DNA of 64,000 nucleotides from CATOSP01 sp965216155 (lineage in GTDB: Bacteria; Chloroflexota; Dehalococcoidia; Lucifugimonadales; UBA3495). This document shows positions 51,440-60,266 of the stretch, one piece after another (position 1 is the stretch's first letter; each line of letters begins with the position of its first letter). Location: positions 248,001 through 312,000 of the forward strand of contig CBDCFD010000006.1 of the NCBI GenBank assembly GCA_965216155.1, given 5' to 3'. A program made the position numbers and the translations under genes. The notes beneath the pieces are model-generated. The model saw nothing but the letters and a program-made list of their open reading frames with translations, had not been told where the DNA came from and made no database searches.

Positions 51440-52198
51440 ATGCCACCGGAAGTCCGCGTCATCGGTATCCAGGGTATGCCGGAAGCCCAGCCGGGAGACG
51501 ACCTGTGTGCGCAACTAATGGACGCCGCAGCAAGCCAGGGCACGGCCATTGAGGCTGGAGACATAATTGTCGTCACTCAAAAGATCGTATCTAAGGCGGA
51601 AGGGCGGGTCATCAGCATTGAAGGCGTAGAGGCGTCGCCCCTGGCCATAGCCATCACCGAAGGGCATCGCCGCGATCCCCGGCATACCGAGCTAATCCTA
51701 CGGGAGAGCAAACGCATCGTCCGCATGGACCGGGGTGTGATCCTGAGCGAGACATACCACGGCTTCAACTGCGCCAATGCCGGCATCGACGCCTCCAACA
51801 TTCCTGGGTCGAACACCGTGGCCCTGCTGCCCGTGGACCCCGACGCCTCAGCCCGCAAGGTGCGGGACGGCGTGCGGGCGCGGCTTGGCGTGGACGTTGC
51901 CGTCATCATCTCCGACACCTTCGGACGTCCCTGGCGGAACGCCGCCGTTAACGTCGCTATCGGCGTGGCCGGGTTCAACCCGTTGCTGAGCTACGTGGGC
52001 CAGGAAGACGCCCACGGCAACATGATGTACACGACCGTGATCTGCGTTGCCGACGAGTTGGCGGCAATGGCGGAACTCGTCACGGGGAAGGTGGATGGTG
52101 TACCCGTCTCCATCATCAAGGGGTATGAGTACCAGCCCCAGGAAAACGCCACCCACGAGGACCTGGTGCGAGACCCTGACAAAGACCTGTTCCGGTAG
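51440..52198 (+). CDS. cofE: Coenzyme F420-0:L-glutamate ligase
   Basis: 252 residues. It adds gamma-linked glutamates to F420-0 using GTP. Seen: VIGIQGMPEAQPGDDLCAQL at the start, GDIIVVTQKIVSKAEGR, VQLDPD-like metal segments appearing as GFNCANAGIDASN, and VAVIISDTFGRPWRNAAVNV, with the conserved catalytic loop IGVAGFNPLLSYVGQEDAHG. It matches the archaeal/actinobacterial single-domain CofE. It implies F420 use, for example by LLM-type enzymes. Monocistronic; its 5' end is duplicated at 50.7 kb. Confidence 0.95.
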   Translation: MPPEVRVIGIQGMPEAQPGDDLCAQLMDAAASQGTAIEAGDIIVVTQKIVSKAEGRVISIEGVEASPLAIAITEGHRRDPRHTELILRESKRIVRMDRGVILSETYHGFNCANAGIDASNIPGSNTVALLPVDPDASARKVRDGVRARLGVDVAVIISDTFGRPWRNAAVNVAIGVAGFNPLLSYVGQEDAHGNMMYTTVICVADELAAMAELVTGKVDGVPVSIIKGYEYQPQENATHEDLVRDPDKDLFR

Positions 52199-52432
52199 GG
52201 GCGGGTCAGCCAATAATCGACAGATAGAGTTGTCGGGGTAGAGACTTCGGGCGTTATAGGGGGTCAGCTTCCGGTTTACTCTGACCTTGACTTGGATGTG
52301 TTCTCAATCAAGGGGTAGGGTTTCCAGTGCTAGGGTGTCTTCGTGCGTGATGCAGTGATTCAGAGATTCAGACATTGCAATGTGAGAACGCCGAGTCCTT
52401 ACTGCGGGCAGATCATCAATCTCAAACCCGTA

Positions 52433-53800
52433 ATGTGCATGGAGGAAGACTTGGAGTCTGACGGCTACGCGCTATTCACGGAATGTCACAGGCTCTATAT
52501 ACAAGGCATCAGGAGTGCTTTGCGAGAACGCTTGGAGTTGGCCTATGGCGACGACTGGTTCCGGCGCGGAGTATTGTCTACCCTCACGGATAATCAGCGC
52601 GAGAATCTCGACATTGCATGGGGGAAAGAGCCTGACAGCGACCCCACGAACCTCCTTGATGCCGTACACTTCGGTCGCATTATCAGTTGGAACCACGCCG
52701 CCGTGTTTTCCGAGGCATTCACTGAGATTGACTTGACATTGAGCCGGTTTCGCGTCCTGGCTTCAATACGGAATGATTGGGCGCATATCCCGCCGAATGG
52801 TATTCCACTTCCAAGGGCAATTGGGGCGATTCAGGTGATGAAAGATATCCTGGTCCGGCTGCGCCGCCGAGAGGCAGTGGAAATTGATGCGATACTGAGC
52901 CGAAGGAACGTAGAGAAAGTGGAGAAAGTGGAGAACCCGATGTTGGAACCAGTGCCACATACGGAGGACTCTGACAACGATGAGGATGGCGGTCACCTCG
53001 ATGAACCAACCACCGTACCGCTGGCATTGTGGCGTACCTTTCAGTCCTACTTGATAACGGAATCTTTTATAGAACCCGGAGAAGCGCGGGACAGACGCGG
53101 AAATCAACTGGAAGGACAGGTCCTTGTCACCGTTCGGGCGTCCAACATTGCGCCGGCCAGTGAGGACAGGCCGGATATTTGTTTCAGGGACGTCAATCTG
53201 GTGGTGGTGTCAAGTCAGCGCGGTCAAGAACAGATTCGCTTGGGGGACTTGGAACCCGGCCGAACGGTCGAGAGGCAGTTCGCTTTCTTCGAGAAAGAGG
53301 TCGCGCAGTTTGAATTCCAGGTTTCCGGCCACGTGGATCCGGAAAGGTATTTCCGAATTCAGCGAAAGGACGGTCTTCCCGGAGAGGTGGTTCGGCCAAT
53401 TCTCAATGAGTTTGTCGAGCAATTTGAGGCAATCGGGATCAAAGAGCCGTTGAGCAGGGCATTGGCAACCATAACTGATGTCCAACCGACAATGACCTTG
53501 GCCGACGCCTCGCGGATCCGCCGAGAGTTGGGACAAGTTGGCCCAATCATCAAGGAAAAGCAGGACGCCCTTAATAACCTGTTCCGGGAGTTCCATCTCA
53601 GCAGCGAGTCACCCTTGGGCGCTCAAACCGGTTCGGTCGCCCTATTTCTGAATGAACTTGGCCCAAGGATTCAGGCGGTGGACGGAGCTATCGGCGATAC
53701 CAACCTGGAGGCGATGGAACAGGCTGTGAACGGCTTGGAGCAGCTTCAACTGTCGGTGCTCCAGGTGGAGGAAACTATTAGAAGGATACTTAACGCCTAG
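52433..53800 (+). CDS. Swt1-type HEPN-domain protein with long coiled region
   Basis: About 455 residues from the chosen Met (MCMEEDLESDGYALF); a longer frame opens at 52343 but its extra residues look non-coding. The N-terminal part ALFTECHRLYIQGIRSALRE and LSRFRVLASIRNDWAHIPPN matches Swt1-family HEPN domains (R-N-D-W-A-H is the R-x4-H-type motif). A charged linker follows, then a beta-rich domain, then a C-terminal helical coiled region. Relatives accompany DUF499 or BREX-like ATPases in defence islands; no such partner adjoins here. Convergent with dinB. Confidence 0.75.
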   Translation: MCMEEDLESDGYALFTECHRLYIQGIRSALRERLELAYGDDWFRRGVLSTLTDNQRENLDIAWGKEPDSDPTNLLDAVHFGRIISWNHAAVFSEAFTEIDLTLSRFRVLASIRNDWAHIPPNGIPLPRAIGAIQVMKDILVRLRRREAVEIDAILSRRNVEKVEKVENPMLEPVPHTEDSDNDEDGGHLDEPTTVPLALWRTFQSYLITESFIEPGEARDRRGNQLEGQVLVTVRASNIAPASEDRPDICFRDVNLVVVSSQRGQEQIRLGDLEPGRTVERQFAFFEKEVAQFEFQVSGHVDPERYFRIQRKDGLPGEVVRPILNEFVEQFEAIGIKEPLSRALATITDVQPTMTLADASRIRRELGQVGPIIKEKQDALNNLFREFHLSSESPLGAQTGSVALFLNELGPRIQAVDGAIGDTNLEAMEQAVNGLEQLQLSVLQVEETIRRILNA

Positions 53801-53803
53801 CAC

Positions 53804-54940
53804 TTAGTCCTCTTCGCCTTGGGTATCCCAAACGAGCGGTAGCGGAATCTGCTTGGTTTCGGCAAAGCCGGAGACTCCCACACCCAGAAGGCGGAAAGCG
53901 CGTCCGCGGCCTAGCTCCTTTGACAACAGCGTCCGGGCCGTCTCCTGGATCGTCTCCTCGGACCTTGTTGGGAGCGGGAGGGTAGTCTGTCGAGTGAACG
54001 TGGTGAAGTCTGCCAACCGTGCCTTTAGTGTAACGGTCTTGACCTGCCGCTCCTTGGAAGCCAACTCGCGGGCCACTCTCCCCGATAGCCTGGACACGAC
54101 CTCATATAACTCCTGCTCTTCCTTGATGTCCTCGGCGAAGGTGGTTTCGGCGCTGATGGACTTAGCCACCCGGTGAGTGTGGACGGAGCGGAAGTCCTGG
54201 CCCAGGGCGCGGGCCAGGACTTCCGCCGCTCTCTGACCGAAGCGGCGCTGGAACCAAGCCATTGGCTTGTCCGCCAGTTGACCGATGGTGTCGATACCGT
54301 CCGATTTAAGCCGGGAGACAGTCTTGGGTCCGATTCCCCACAACCGTCCCACCGGCAGCGGCGCGAGAAACTCTCGCTCCTCGCCTTGAGGGACCACGAC
54401 TAACCCGTCGGGCTTCTGCAGGTCGGAAGCGATTTTGGCCACCGACTTGCTGGTCCCCACACCGACGGAAAGAGTGAGGCCGGTCTCACTGTTGACTCGC
54501 CGCTTCAGGTCGATGGCCACGGCCAGGGGATGGGCGCCAGCCTCGACCGACTCGGAGATGTCCAGGTAAGCCTCGTCAAGTGATAGAGGCTCAACCAGGT
54601 CGGTGAGGTCGCGGAAGATGGCCATCACCTTTTGAGACTCCTCCCGATACCGGTCGAAGCGCGGGCGGACGATGGTCCCGTGGGGGCACAGCCTGGCGGC
54701 AGTGCGCATGGGCATCGCAGAGTGGACGCCGTACTCCCGGGCTTCGTAGGATGCGGTGGCCACCACGCCGCGGCTTTCCGGCCGGCCTCCCACCAGCACC
54801 GCCTTGCCCCGCAGCTCCGGGTTGTCCAGTTGCTCGACGGCCGCGTAGAAGGCGTCAAGGTCGGCGTGGAGGATATGGAGGATTCCCGCGCCGACGCTGC
54901 TTTCAGCTTCGGTCTTCTGTTCGTGTAAGGGGTCTGGCAT
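53804..54940 (-). CDS. dinB: DNA polymerase IV (Y family)
   Basis: 378 residues from the chosen Met (MPDPLHEQ). Translesion DNA polymerase. Seen: ILHILHADLDAFYAAVEQLD (first catalytic Asp), VLVGGRPESRGVVATASYEA, EPLSLDEAYLDISESVEAGA (the SLDE motif), helix-hairpin-helix GRLWGIGPKTVSRLKSDGID, and a C-terminal little-finger domain. The upstream 40 residues of the open frame are rejected because the family starts near ILHLD. Convergent stop is 4 nt from the HEPN gene's. No sliding-clamp motif was examined further. Confidence 0.95.
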   Translation of the reverse strand: MPDPLHEQKTEAESSVGAGILHILHADLDAFYAAVEQLDNPELRGKAVLVGGRPESRGVVATASYEAREYGVHSAMPMRTAARLCPHGTIVRPRFDRYREESQKVMAIFRDLTDLVEPLSLDEAYLDISESVEAGAHPLAVAIDLKRRVNSETGLTLSVGVGTSKSVAKIASDLQKPDGLVVVPQGEEREFLAPLPVGRLWGIGPKTVSRLKSDGIDTIGQLADKPMAWFQRRFGQRAAEVLARALGQDFRSVHTHRVAKSISAETTFAEDIKEEQELYEVVSRLSGRVARELASKERQVKTVTLKARLADFTTFTRQTTLPLPTRSEETIQETARTLLSKELGRGRAFRLLGVGVSGFAETKQIPLPLVWDTQGEED

Positions 54941-55685
54941 GAATGACCGGTCTTGAAACCTCGAACCGTGTGGCCCTGTCCCACATTCTACAGCCATTGC
55001 GTTCCACAAACAGCCCTGGTCGGTCATGGTTCGAATGGACCGCGTCCCGGTTCCCAGCAAACGGGATTCACACCCGCTCAGGCAACCCCGTCATTCCACC
55101 CACGATCCGGAATCCAGAAATTCTCCCCACCGGCCAACACCCTTCGCCGGATCATTTCCGGGTTCTGGCAGTCCCTAAAATTACCCGTGGCTTTGCTAAT
55201 GCCAGGTAAGAGAATTAAATCTTGCTACCTTCATGGGAACCTCCGGGCATGGCGCCACTGGGCCTTTCCGCTACTGGACCGGCTCTATCACCCGCTCATC
55301 CTGAGTAAAGCCCACCCCAGCCAAAAGACCCACCACCCCAATCCCACTGACATCAGCCCCTTCCCAACCCCGGTGCCCCTTCTCTACCATAAATATCACC
55401 AAACATCAGTCCCGTCCTAAAGCCGTATCCACTGCAAAGGAAACATGCACACCTTGGGACCAAATCAACAAATCTCAGGTTCAGGAGCGCCAGAATGGCC
55501 ACCATCGCATTGGAAAATGTCCCGCATCCTCCCCCTCAGACGTAACCTCACGGCCACTAACCACTAACCACTAACCACTAACCACTAACCACTAACCACT
55601 AACCACTAGCCACCGGCCACCGCAAGATGCCCCTAAATGTCGCACTTTGAGTCAGTTTTAAAACCCAGCCTCAGGAGCATGAAAA
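54941..55685. other. 745-bp non-coding stretch with short repeats
   Basis: No gene seen. Several plus-strand frames are open, but their composition is proline- and serine-rich and unlike the neighbours. It holds scattered words such as CCGTCATTCCACCCACGATCC, like the short dispersed repeats elsewhere, and the tandem CCACTAA array. Confidence 0.5.
55554..55609. repeat. Tandem heptamer array (CCACTAA)7 CCACTAG
   Basis: Seven exact CCACTAA units in a row, then one CCACTAG, then CCACCGGCCACCGC. Not CRISPR: there are no spacers. Variable copy number is expected for such an array; related words occur in at least four other gaps of this window. Confidence 0.9.
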
Positions 55686-56000
55686 ATGACACTCAGCCAA
55701 ATAAGGTCCCGGATCTACGCCCTCAAGCGTAAGCTGGCCCGGCCCCTGGCCCAACTCGCCCTCCAACGCATGTCTGAAGAGCTGGCCCTGGAATGGGGCC
55801 GCGCCGAAGTCGACCGGCAGCCAATGCCAGACCCCCACCCCTTCGTACTCCGCGTCGTCAAAGCCGGTTACCATCTGTCCACCTTCACCCGGGTCATGCG
55901 TTACCTGAACCGCTGCCGCGACCGGGCCGAAGCCCCCGACTCCGGTCAGCTTCTCCGCGCCCTCCTGCCCTGGGCCAGACCCTACCCATACGACATATGA
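55686..56000 (+). CDS. Hypothetical 104-residue basic protein
   Basis: Helical and Arg/Leu-rich (SQIRSRIYALKRKLARPLAQ), with a C-terminal hydrophobic-basic region. Ribosome site AGGAG lies 9 nt upstream. The gene is in a repeat-rich gap, so it may be a mobile-associated small protein. No family recognised. Confidence 0.55.
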   Translation: MTLSQIRSRIYALKRKLARPLAQLALQRMSEELALEWGRAEVDRQPMPDPHPFVLRVVKAGYHLSTFTRVMRYLNRCRDRAEAPDSGQLLRALLPWARPYPYDI

Positions 56001-56408
56001 ACATGGACCCTGCAACGCCCAAGCCCGGTTCTTCCGTCCCGCCTACCCCGTCAAGTCGAAGGCGCAGTCGCCAGGGCCTTTCGATCATGACCGAAACCGG
56101 CCATCCGCAGTTCCAGCGAAAAGCCTGCCCCCGGCTCGAACGGGGGCTGGGACCCGGAAATGTTCACCAGCGTGACACTCGGGTATCCGGTCATGCCAGG
56201 TCCCCGCTCATCGCCCGAATTACCAGTGGCATTGTGAAGGCCGCCCAAGGAAACGAAATCCCGCCATTTTCATGAGACCGTCCGGGGTAGCGTAAGTCTC
56301 TCCAAAATGGAGAGGGCGCTTTGGTCTCACACGCCAGGGTTATTTCTGCTAGAATCTTCGGGAAATACCCTTACCTGTGTCCCCAACGAGTTGCGGAGGT
56401 TCCGAACG
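56001..56408. repeat. 408-bp gap with the second copy of the 57-bp dispersed repeat
   Basis: 56099-56155 is about 88% identical to 36682-36738. An extended -10 element TGC-TAGAAT at 56347-56355 lies about 55 nt before the dienelactone hydrolase start, and the ribosome site GGAGG follows it. Otherwise nothing is seen. Confidence 0.6.
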
Positions 56409-57137
56409 ATGCCATCATTCACCGAGACCATCAGAGTCGACGGTCAGGACATGGAAACCTACGCCAGCGTGCCCAGCGGCAGCTCGGGGCCCTTCCCCGC
56501 CGTCGTGGTGATCCAGGCCGCTGGGGGAGTCAACGACTTTATTAAGAGCGTCGCTGATAACCTGGCTGCGGAAGGCTACGCGGCCGTCGCTCCCGACCTA
56601 TTCCACAGGATTGGGGCAGATGTCCCCACTGAAGGAACGGGCAGGGCCCAGAGTCTAAGCGACCCGGAAATCATCGCCGATGTCAACGCAGCGGTCGATT
56701 TCTTGCTGGCCTATCCGGCCATCGACTCAGACCGGATAGGTATCACCGGATTTTGCATGGGCGGGCGGGTGACCTGGCTCGCCGCGGCCGTTAACCCGAA
56801 TTTCAAGGCGGCGGTCCCCTACTACGGTGGTAACCTATGGGCGGTGCGCGGCGCTGGTGACAAGACCCCCTTTGAGCTGACCCCTGGAATCAACTGCCCC
56901 ATCCTCTTCCACTTCGGCGAGATCGACGAGAACCCATCTCAGGAAGACATGGGCAAACTGGACACCGAGTTGACCCGGTTGGGGAAGCCCCACCAGTTCT
57001 TTACTTACCCGGGGGCGGACCATGCGTTCATGGACCACACCGGTCCCAGGTACCACCGCGATTCTGCGGAGCTTTCCTGGCCCCGCACACTCCAGTTCTT
57101 CTCCACCCACCTCAAGGGAGCGGCGGTCCAGACCTAA
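56409..57137 (+). CDS. Dienelactone hydrolase family protein
   Basis: 242 residues from the ATG after the GGAGG ribosome site. Alpha/beta hydrolase hydrolysing dienelactones or related esters. Seen: VVVIQAAGGVNDFIKSVADN, nucleophile elbow ITGFCMGGRVTWLA with Cys (about residue 118) as in true dienelactone hydrolases, acid in LFHFGEIDENPS and catalytic His in YPGADHAFMDHTGP. An open frame 34 codons longer exists but lacks a signal. Fits the aromatic-catabolism theme of the window. Confidence 0.93.
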   Translation: MPSFTETIRVDGQDMETYASVPSGSSGPFPAVVVIQAAGGVNDFIKSVADNLAAEGYAAVAPDLFHRIGADVPTEGTGRAQSLSDPEIIADVNAAVDFLLAYPAIDSDRIGITGFCMGGRVTWLAAAVNPNFKAAVPYYGGNLWAVRGAGDKTPFELTPGINCPILFHFGEIDENPSQEDMGKLDTELTRLGKPHQFFTYPGADHAFMDHTGPRYHRDSAELSWPRTLQFFSTHLKGAAVQT

Positions 57138-57175
57138 CCTCCGTCCCAGGCGCAGTCCAAAAAGGAGCGTTCATA

Positions 57176-57685
57176 ATGGCAAGAGTAGCATTGGACCTCG
57201 AAGACCCGGAACATCTCGCGGCCCTCGGCACGACGGGTTGGAGGATCGCTATGGGTTTGGTACCGGGCGAGCCCAATCAGGGGTTGGTAGCCGAACTCAA
57301 GGAGAGCCCGGCCCGGTTACCCGACTACGACGATTCAGGTTGGGAGAAGGACGCCGATTTTCAGAATAGGATGTCTTCCGGCCTGACATTTGCCTGGTAC
57401 CGCCTCCGCGTCACCGTGCCCTCCCAGGTTAAGGGAGAAGATATCTCCGGCCGGAGGGTCTGGTTCGAGACCAACGTGGACAACTACGGCGAGATATACA
57501 TTGATGGCGCCATAGACCGGGCAAGCGGGGTCATCACCGGCAACAACACGCCCAAACGGGCCCTGGTGTCCGACAGCGCGGCTCCGGGATCGGAGCACGT
57601 TATCGCGGTGTTGGTGGGCAACGCTCCACTGGGTGAGCCGGTGGGCACGATCTTCATGCGGTACGCCACGTTGGCATTCGAATAG
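57176..57685 (+). CDS. Uncharacterised beta-sandwich (galactose-binding-like) protein
   Basis: 169 residues. The segment FAWYRLRVTVPSQVKGEDIS and VWFETNVDNYGEIYIDGAID has the form of the jelly-roll domains of glycoside hydrolases (beta-galactosidase-like), without catalytic residues of a hydrolase. No signal peptide. It lies between the dienelactone hydrolase and the selenoprotein candidate on the same strand, 38 and 40 nt away, suggesting one operon. Substrate unknown. Confidence 0.75.
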   Translation: MARVALDLEDPEHLAALGTTGWRIAMGLVPGEPNQGLVAELKESPARLPDYDDSGWEKDADFQNRMSSGLTFAWYRLRVTVPSQVKGEDISGRRVWFETNVDNYGEIYIDGAIDRASGVITGNNTPKRALVSDSAAPGSEHVIAVLVGNAPLGEPVGTIFMRYATLAFE

Positions 57686-57725
57686 GGACCGACCCGCACG
57701 CCGAAACCCGAATTGTGAGGTAGCC

Positions 57726-59213
57726 GTGGCCAGCACATCATTCGCCGGCAAGACCAACGCCCCCGAGTTCCCTCAAGGTCTGGACTGGATCAACACCGAC
57801 AGGCCCCTGACTATGCAGGAGCTTAGGGGCAAGATCGTGGTCCTGGACTTCTGGACCTATTGTTGAATCAACTGCATGCACATTTTTCCGCAGTTGCGGA
57901 AACTGGAAAAGAAGTACGCCGGGGAGTTGATGGTCGTCGGCGTTCACTCCGCCAAATTCCCGAACGAAAAAGAAAAGGCTAACGTCTACAAGGCGGTGCA
58001 GCGCTACGAGTTGGAGCACGCCGTCATAAACGACGTGGACTTCCAGGTATGGCAGCAATACGCCTGCCGCGCCTGGCCGACCCTGATGTTCATCGACCCG
58101 CAAGGGAAAGTGATCGGCAAGTTCGAGGGAGAGATGGGCTACGACGATTTCGACGACCTGTTGCGGCGCATGGTCGCGGAGTTCGATGGCCAGGGCCTGA
58201 TCAACAGGACCCCCGTGATCTTCGAGTCGGAGCGGGAGACGGGCGGCGCGTTGTCTTTCCCAGGAAAAGTGCTGGCCGACGGAGCGAGCGGACGCCTTTT
58301 CATATCCGATTCCAATCACAACCGCGTCATTGTTTCGTCCCTCGACGGTGAAGTGCAACAAGTTATCGGGACCGGGGAGGAAGGGTCGGCCGGCGGTGAT
58401 TTCACTTCCGCCTCCCTGAATCATCCCCAGGGGATGGCCCTCTCAGGGGAGACCCTGTACATCGCTGACGCCGAGAACCATACCATCCGCAGGGCGGACC
58501 TCAGCACCCGGCAGATCGAGACCATCGCCGGCACGGGTGAGCAGGGCCATTCCCGGGAAGGACGTGCTCCTGGACCCAGGATGTCCCTCAACTCCCCCTG
58601 GGATCTGGTGGTCGATGGAGACACGCTTTACATCGCCATGGCGGGATGTCACCAGCTTTGGTCGATGACCCTGTCCGACGGGATGGTCGGCCCCCATGCG
58701 GGCAGCGGCAGGGAAGCCTTGGGAGACGGCCCGATGGCCTCGGCCACGTTGGCCCAACCTAGCGGCATCACGTCCGACGGCAACAAGCTCTATTTCACCG
58801 ATAGCGAGACCAGTTCCATCCGCATGGCTGATCTTCACCCCGGAGGCAGGGTGCAGACCATTGTGGGCTTGGACCTCTTCATCTTCGGCGACCGGGACGG
58901 GGTGGAGCACCACGTCCGGTTGCAGCATCCCATAGGCATCACCCACCTCGACGGCGCCCTGTACATCGCCGACACGTACAATCACAAAATCAAGCGAATA
59001 TTATCCGCGACCCGCAGCTCGTTTACCTTGCTGGGCGTCGGCGAGGCTGGCCACCGGGACGGCCCCGGTGGGACTCAGGCCCAGTTCTCCGAGCCAAGCG
59101 GCCTCAGCATAGCCAACGGCAAGATGTACATAGCCGACACCAACAACCACGCGATCAGGGTGGCGGACATGGAGACAAGCGAGGTGTCGACCCTGGAGCT
59201 CAAGGGGGTCTGA
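57726..59213 (+). CDS. Thioredoxin/NHL-repeat protein (NHLRC2-like), probable selenoprotein with in-frame TGA
   Basis: 495 residues if the TGA at codon 47 (57864-57866) is read as selenocysteine. Before it: VVLDFWTYC; after it: INCMHIFPQLRKLEKKY. Relatives have FWTYCCINCMH, so TGA replaces the first Cys of the redox CxxC, giving U47-I-N-C50. The thioredoxin domain continues to about residue 160 (RAWPTLMFIDPQGKVIGKFE), then five or so NHL propeller blades (LFISDSNHNRVIVSS, LYIADAENHTIRRADL, MYIADTNNHAIRVADM). A GTG start follows GAGGT. No signal peptide. If the TGA were a stop, the 47-codon stub and the rest would be pseudogene parts, but everything downstream is intact. Terminates without an obvious hairpin. 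Confidence 0.85.
57864..57902 (+). promoter_or_regulatory. UGA codon and putative bacterial SECIS hairpin
   Basis: After the TGA come 18 nt, then TTTCCGC-AGTT-GCGGAAA (57885-57902): a perfect 7-bp stem with a 4-nt loop whose second base is G followed by U. The distance and a GU in a small apical loop fit bacterial SECIS elements recognised by SelB. Confidence 0.75.
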
Positions 59214-59271
59214 CGCGGCAACGGGACCAAGTGCGCCCGTCCGTGCATGGCGCAAGAGGGACGGGGACGGC

Positions 59272-60135
59272 TTACTCCTCCAACCCTCTGGTTAGAACTA
59301 AGATGCGGTCCTGCCGGGCCAGGTCTTGCTCCACGGAAATGCTGGCGTCGGGGAAGTGCTGTCTCGCGATCTCCGTCGCCGCCGTCATCTGCTCGGGGTC
59401 CAACTCCAGCAGAATTATCCCCTGCTCTTTTAGCCTGGTCGCGGCCTGGGCAAGTAGCCGCCTTACCAGGTCCAGCCCGTCCCCGCCTCCGTCCAACGCG
59501 GCCTTGGGCTCCCATTGCACTTCCGGTTGCAGCGTGGGAATACGCCCGGTTGGTATGTAAGGAAGATTGGCGACAACCAGGTCCACCGGCTCCGGCACCG
59601 GCTCCAGCAGGTCCCCCTGGCACAGCGTAACCCTGTCAGAAACGTTGTGGGAGCGGATGTTGTAGCTGGCAACGTTGAGCACGGGATCGGTAACGTCCAC
59701 GGCATAGATACGGGCTGCGGGCAGATGGATCGCCAGGTTGATGGCGATAGCTCCGGTGCCCGTTCCAACGTCCGCGATCACCAACTGGGAGCTTTCCATC
59801 CCCATGATCGACATGAACAGGGCATGCTCGACCATGCTCTCGGTCTCAGGCCGGGGGATCAACACGTCGGCGTTGACCAGGAGGCTGATCCCGTAGAATT
59901 CACGGTATCCGAGGATGTATGCCATGGGCTCGCGGGTCCGCCTACGCTCCAGGATTCCACCGATGTCCTGCTCGTGCTGTACAGTCGCCTCGTCCTCCTG
60001 GTGGGCAAACAGGTCCTGCCGCGGCATCCTCATCACGTTCATCACCATGACTTCCGCTTCCAGGCGGGCGTCGGGGATGCCGATCTTCTCCAGGGCTTGA
60101 TGGGTTCGCTGGATTACCTCTCGGACAGAAGCCAT
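59272..60135 (-). CDS. prmC: Peptide chain release factor N5-glutamine methyltransferase
   Basis: 287 residues. Methylates the Gln of the GGQ motif in release factors, using SAM. Seen: VADVGTGTGAIAINLAIHLP (SAM motif), AVDVTDPVLNVASYN, and VANLPYIPTGRIPTLQPEVQ (N-x-P-Y as NLPY). N-terminal helical domain residues 1-85. Lies downstream of prfA on the same strand with about 130 nt between, the standard prfA-prmC arrangement. Confidence 0.95.
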   Translation of the reverse strand: MASVREVIQRTHQALEKIGIPDARLEAEVMVMNVMRMPRQDLFAHQEDEATVQHEQDIGGILERRRTREPMAYILGYREFYGISLLVNADVLIPRPETESMVEHALFMSIMGMESSQLVIADVGTGTGAIAINLAIHLPAARIYAVDVTDPVLNVASYNIRSHNVSDRVTLCQGDLLEPVPEPVDLVVANLPYIPTGRIPTLQPEVQWEPKAALDGGGDGLDLVRRLLAQAATRLKEQGIILLELDPEQMTAATEIARQHFPDASISVEQDLARQDRILVLTRGLEE

Positions 60136-60266
60136 AGTTGTCTCTCGGCAAACGAAAGTATGGAATGAATCGAGCGGGGACTAGAGGCTCGAACCGTGAT
60201 GTTCCAGGCCGGGGGAGTGAAGGACACTTCTCAATGGGTCTGGGCCTGGCGCGGAAGCCGAGTCAG

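Noticed and set aside
55554..55609. CRISPR array
   Set aside because: Seven-base units directly abutting with no spacers; no cas genes in the window.
57876..59213. Separate 445-residue gene starting at Met after the TGA
   Set aside because: No ribosome site and the start would fall inside the thioredoxin domain (CMH motif); the upstream half is in frame and homologous, so it is one gene read through TGA.
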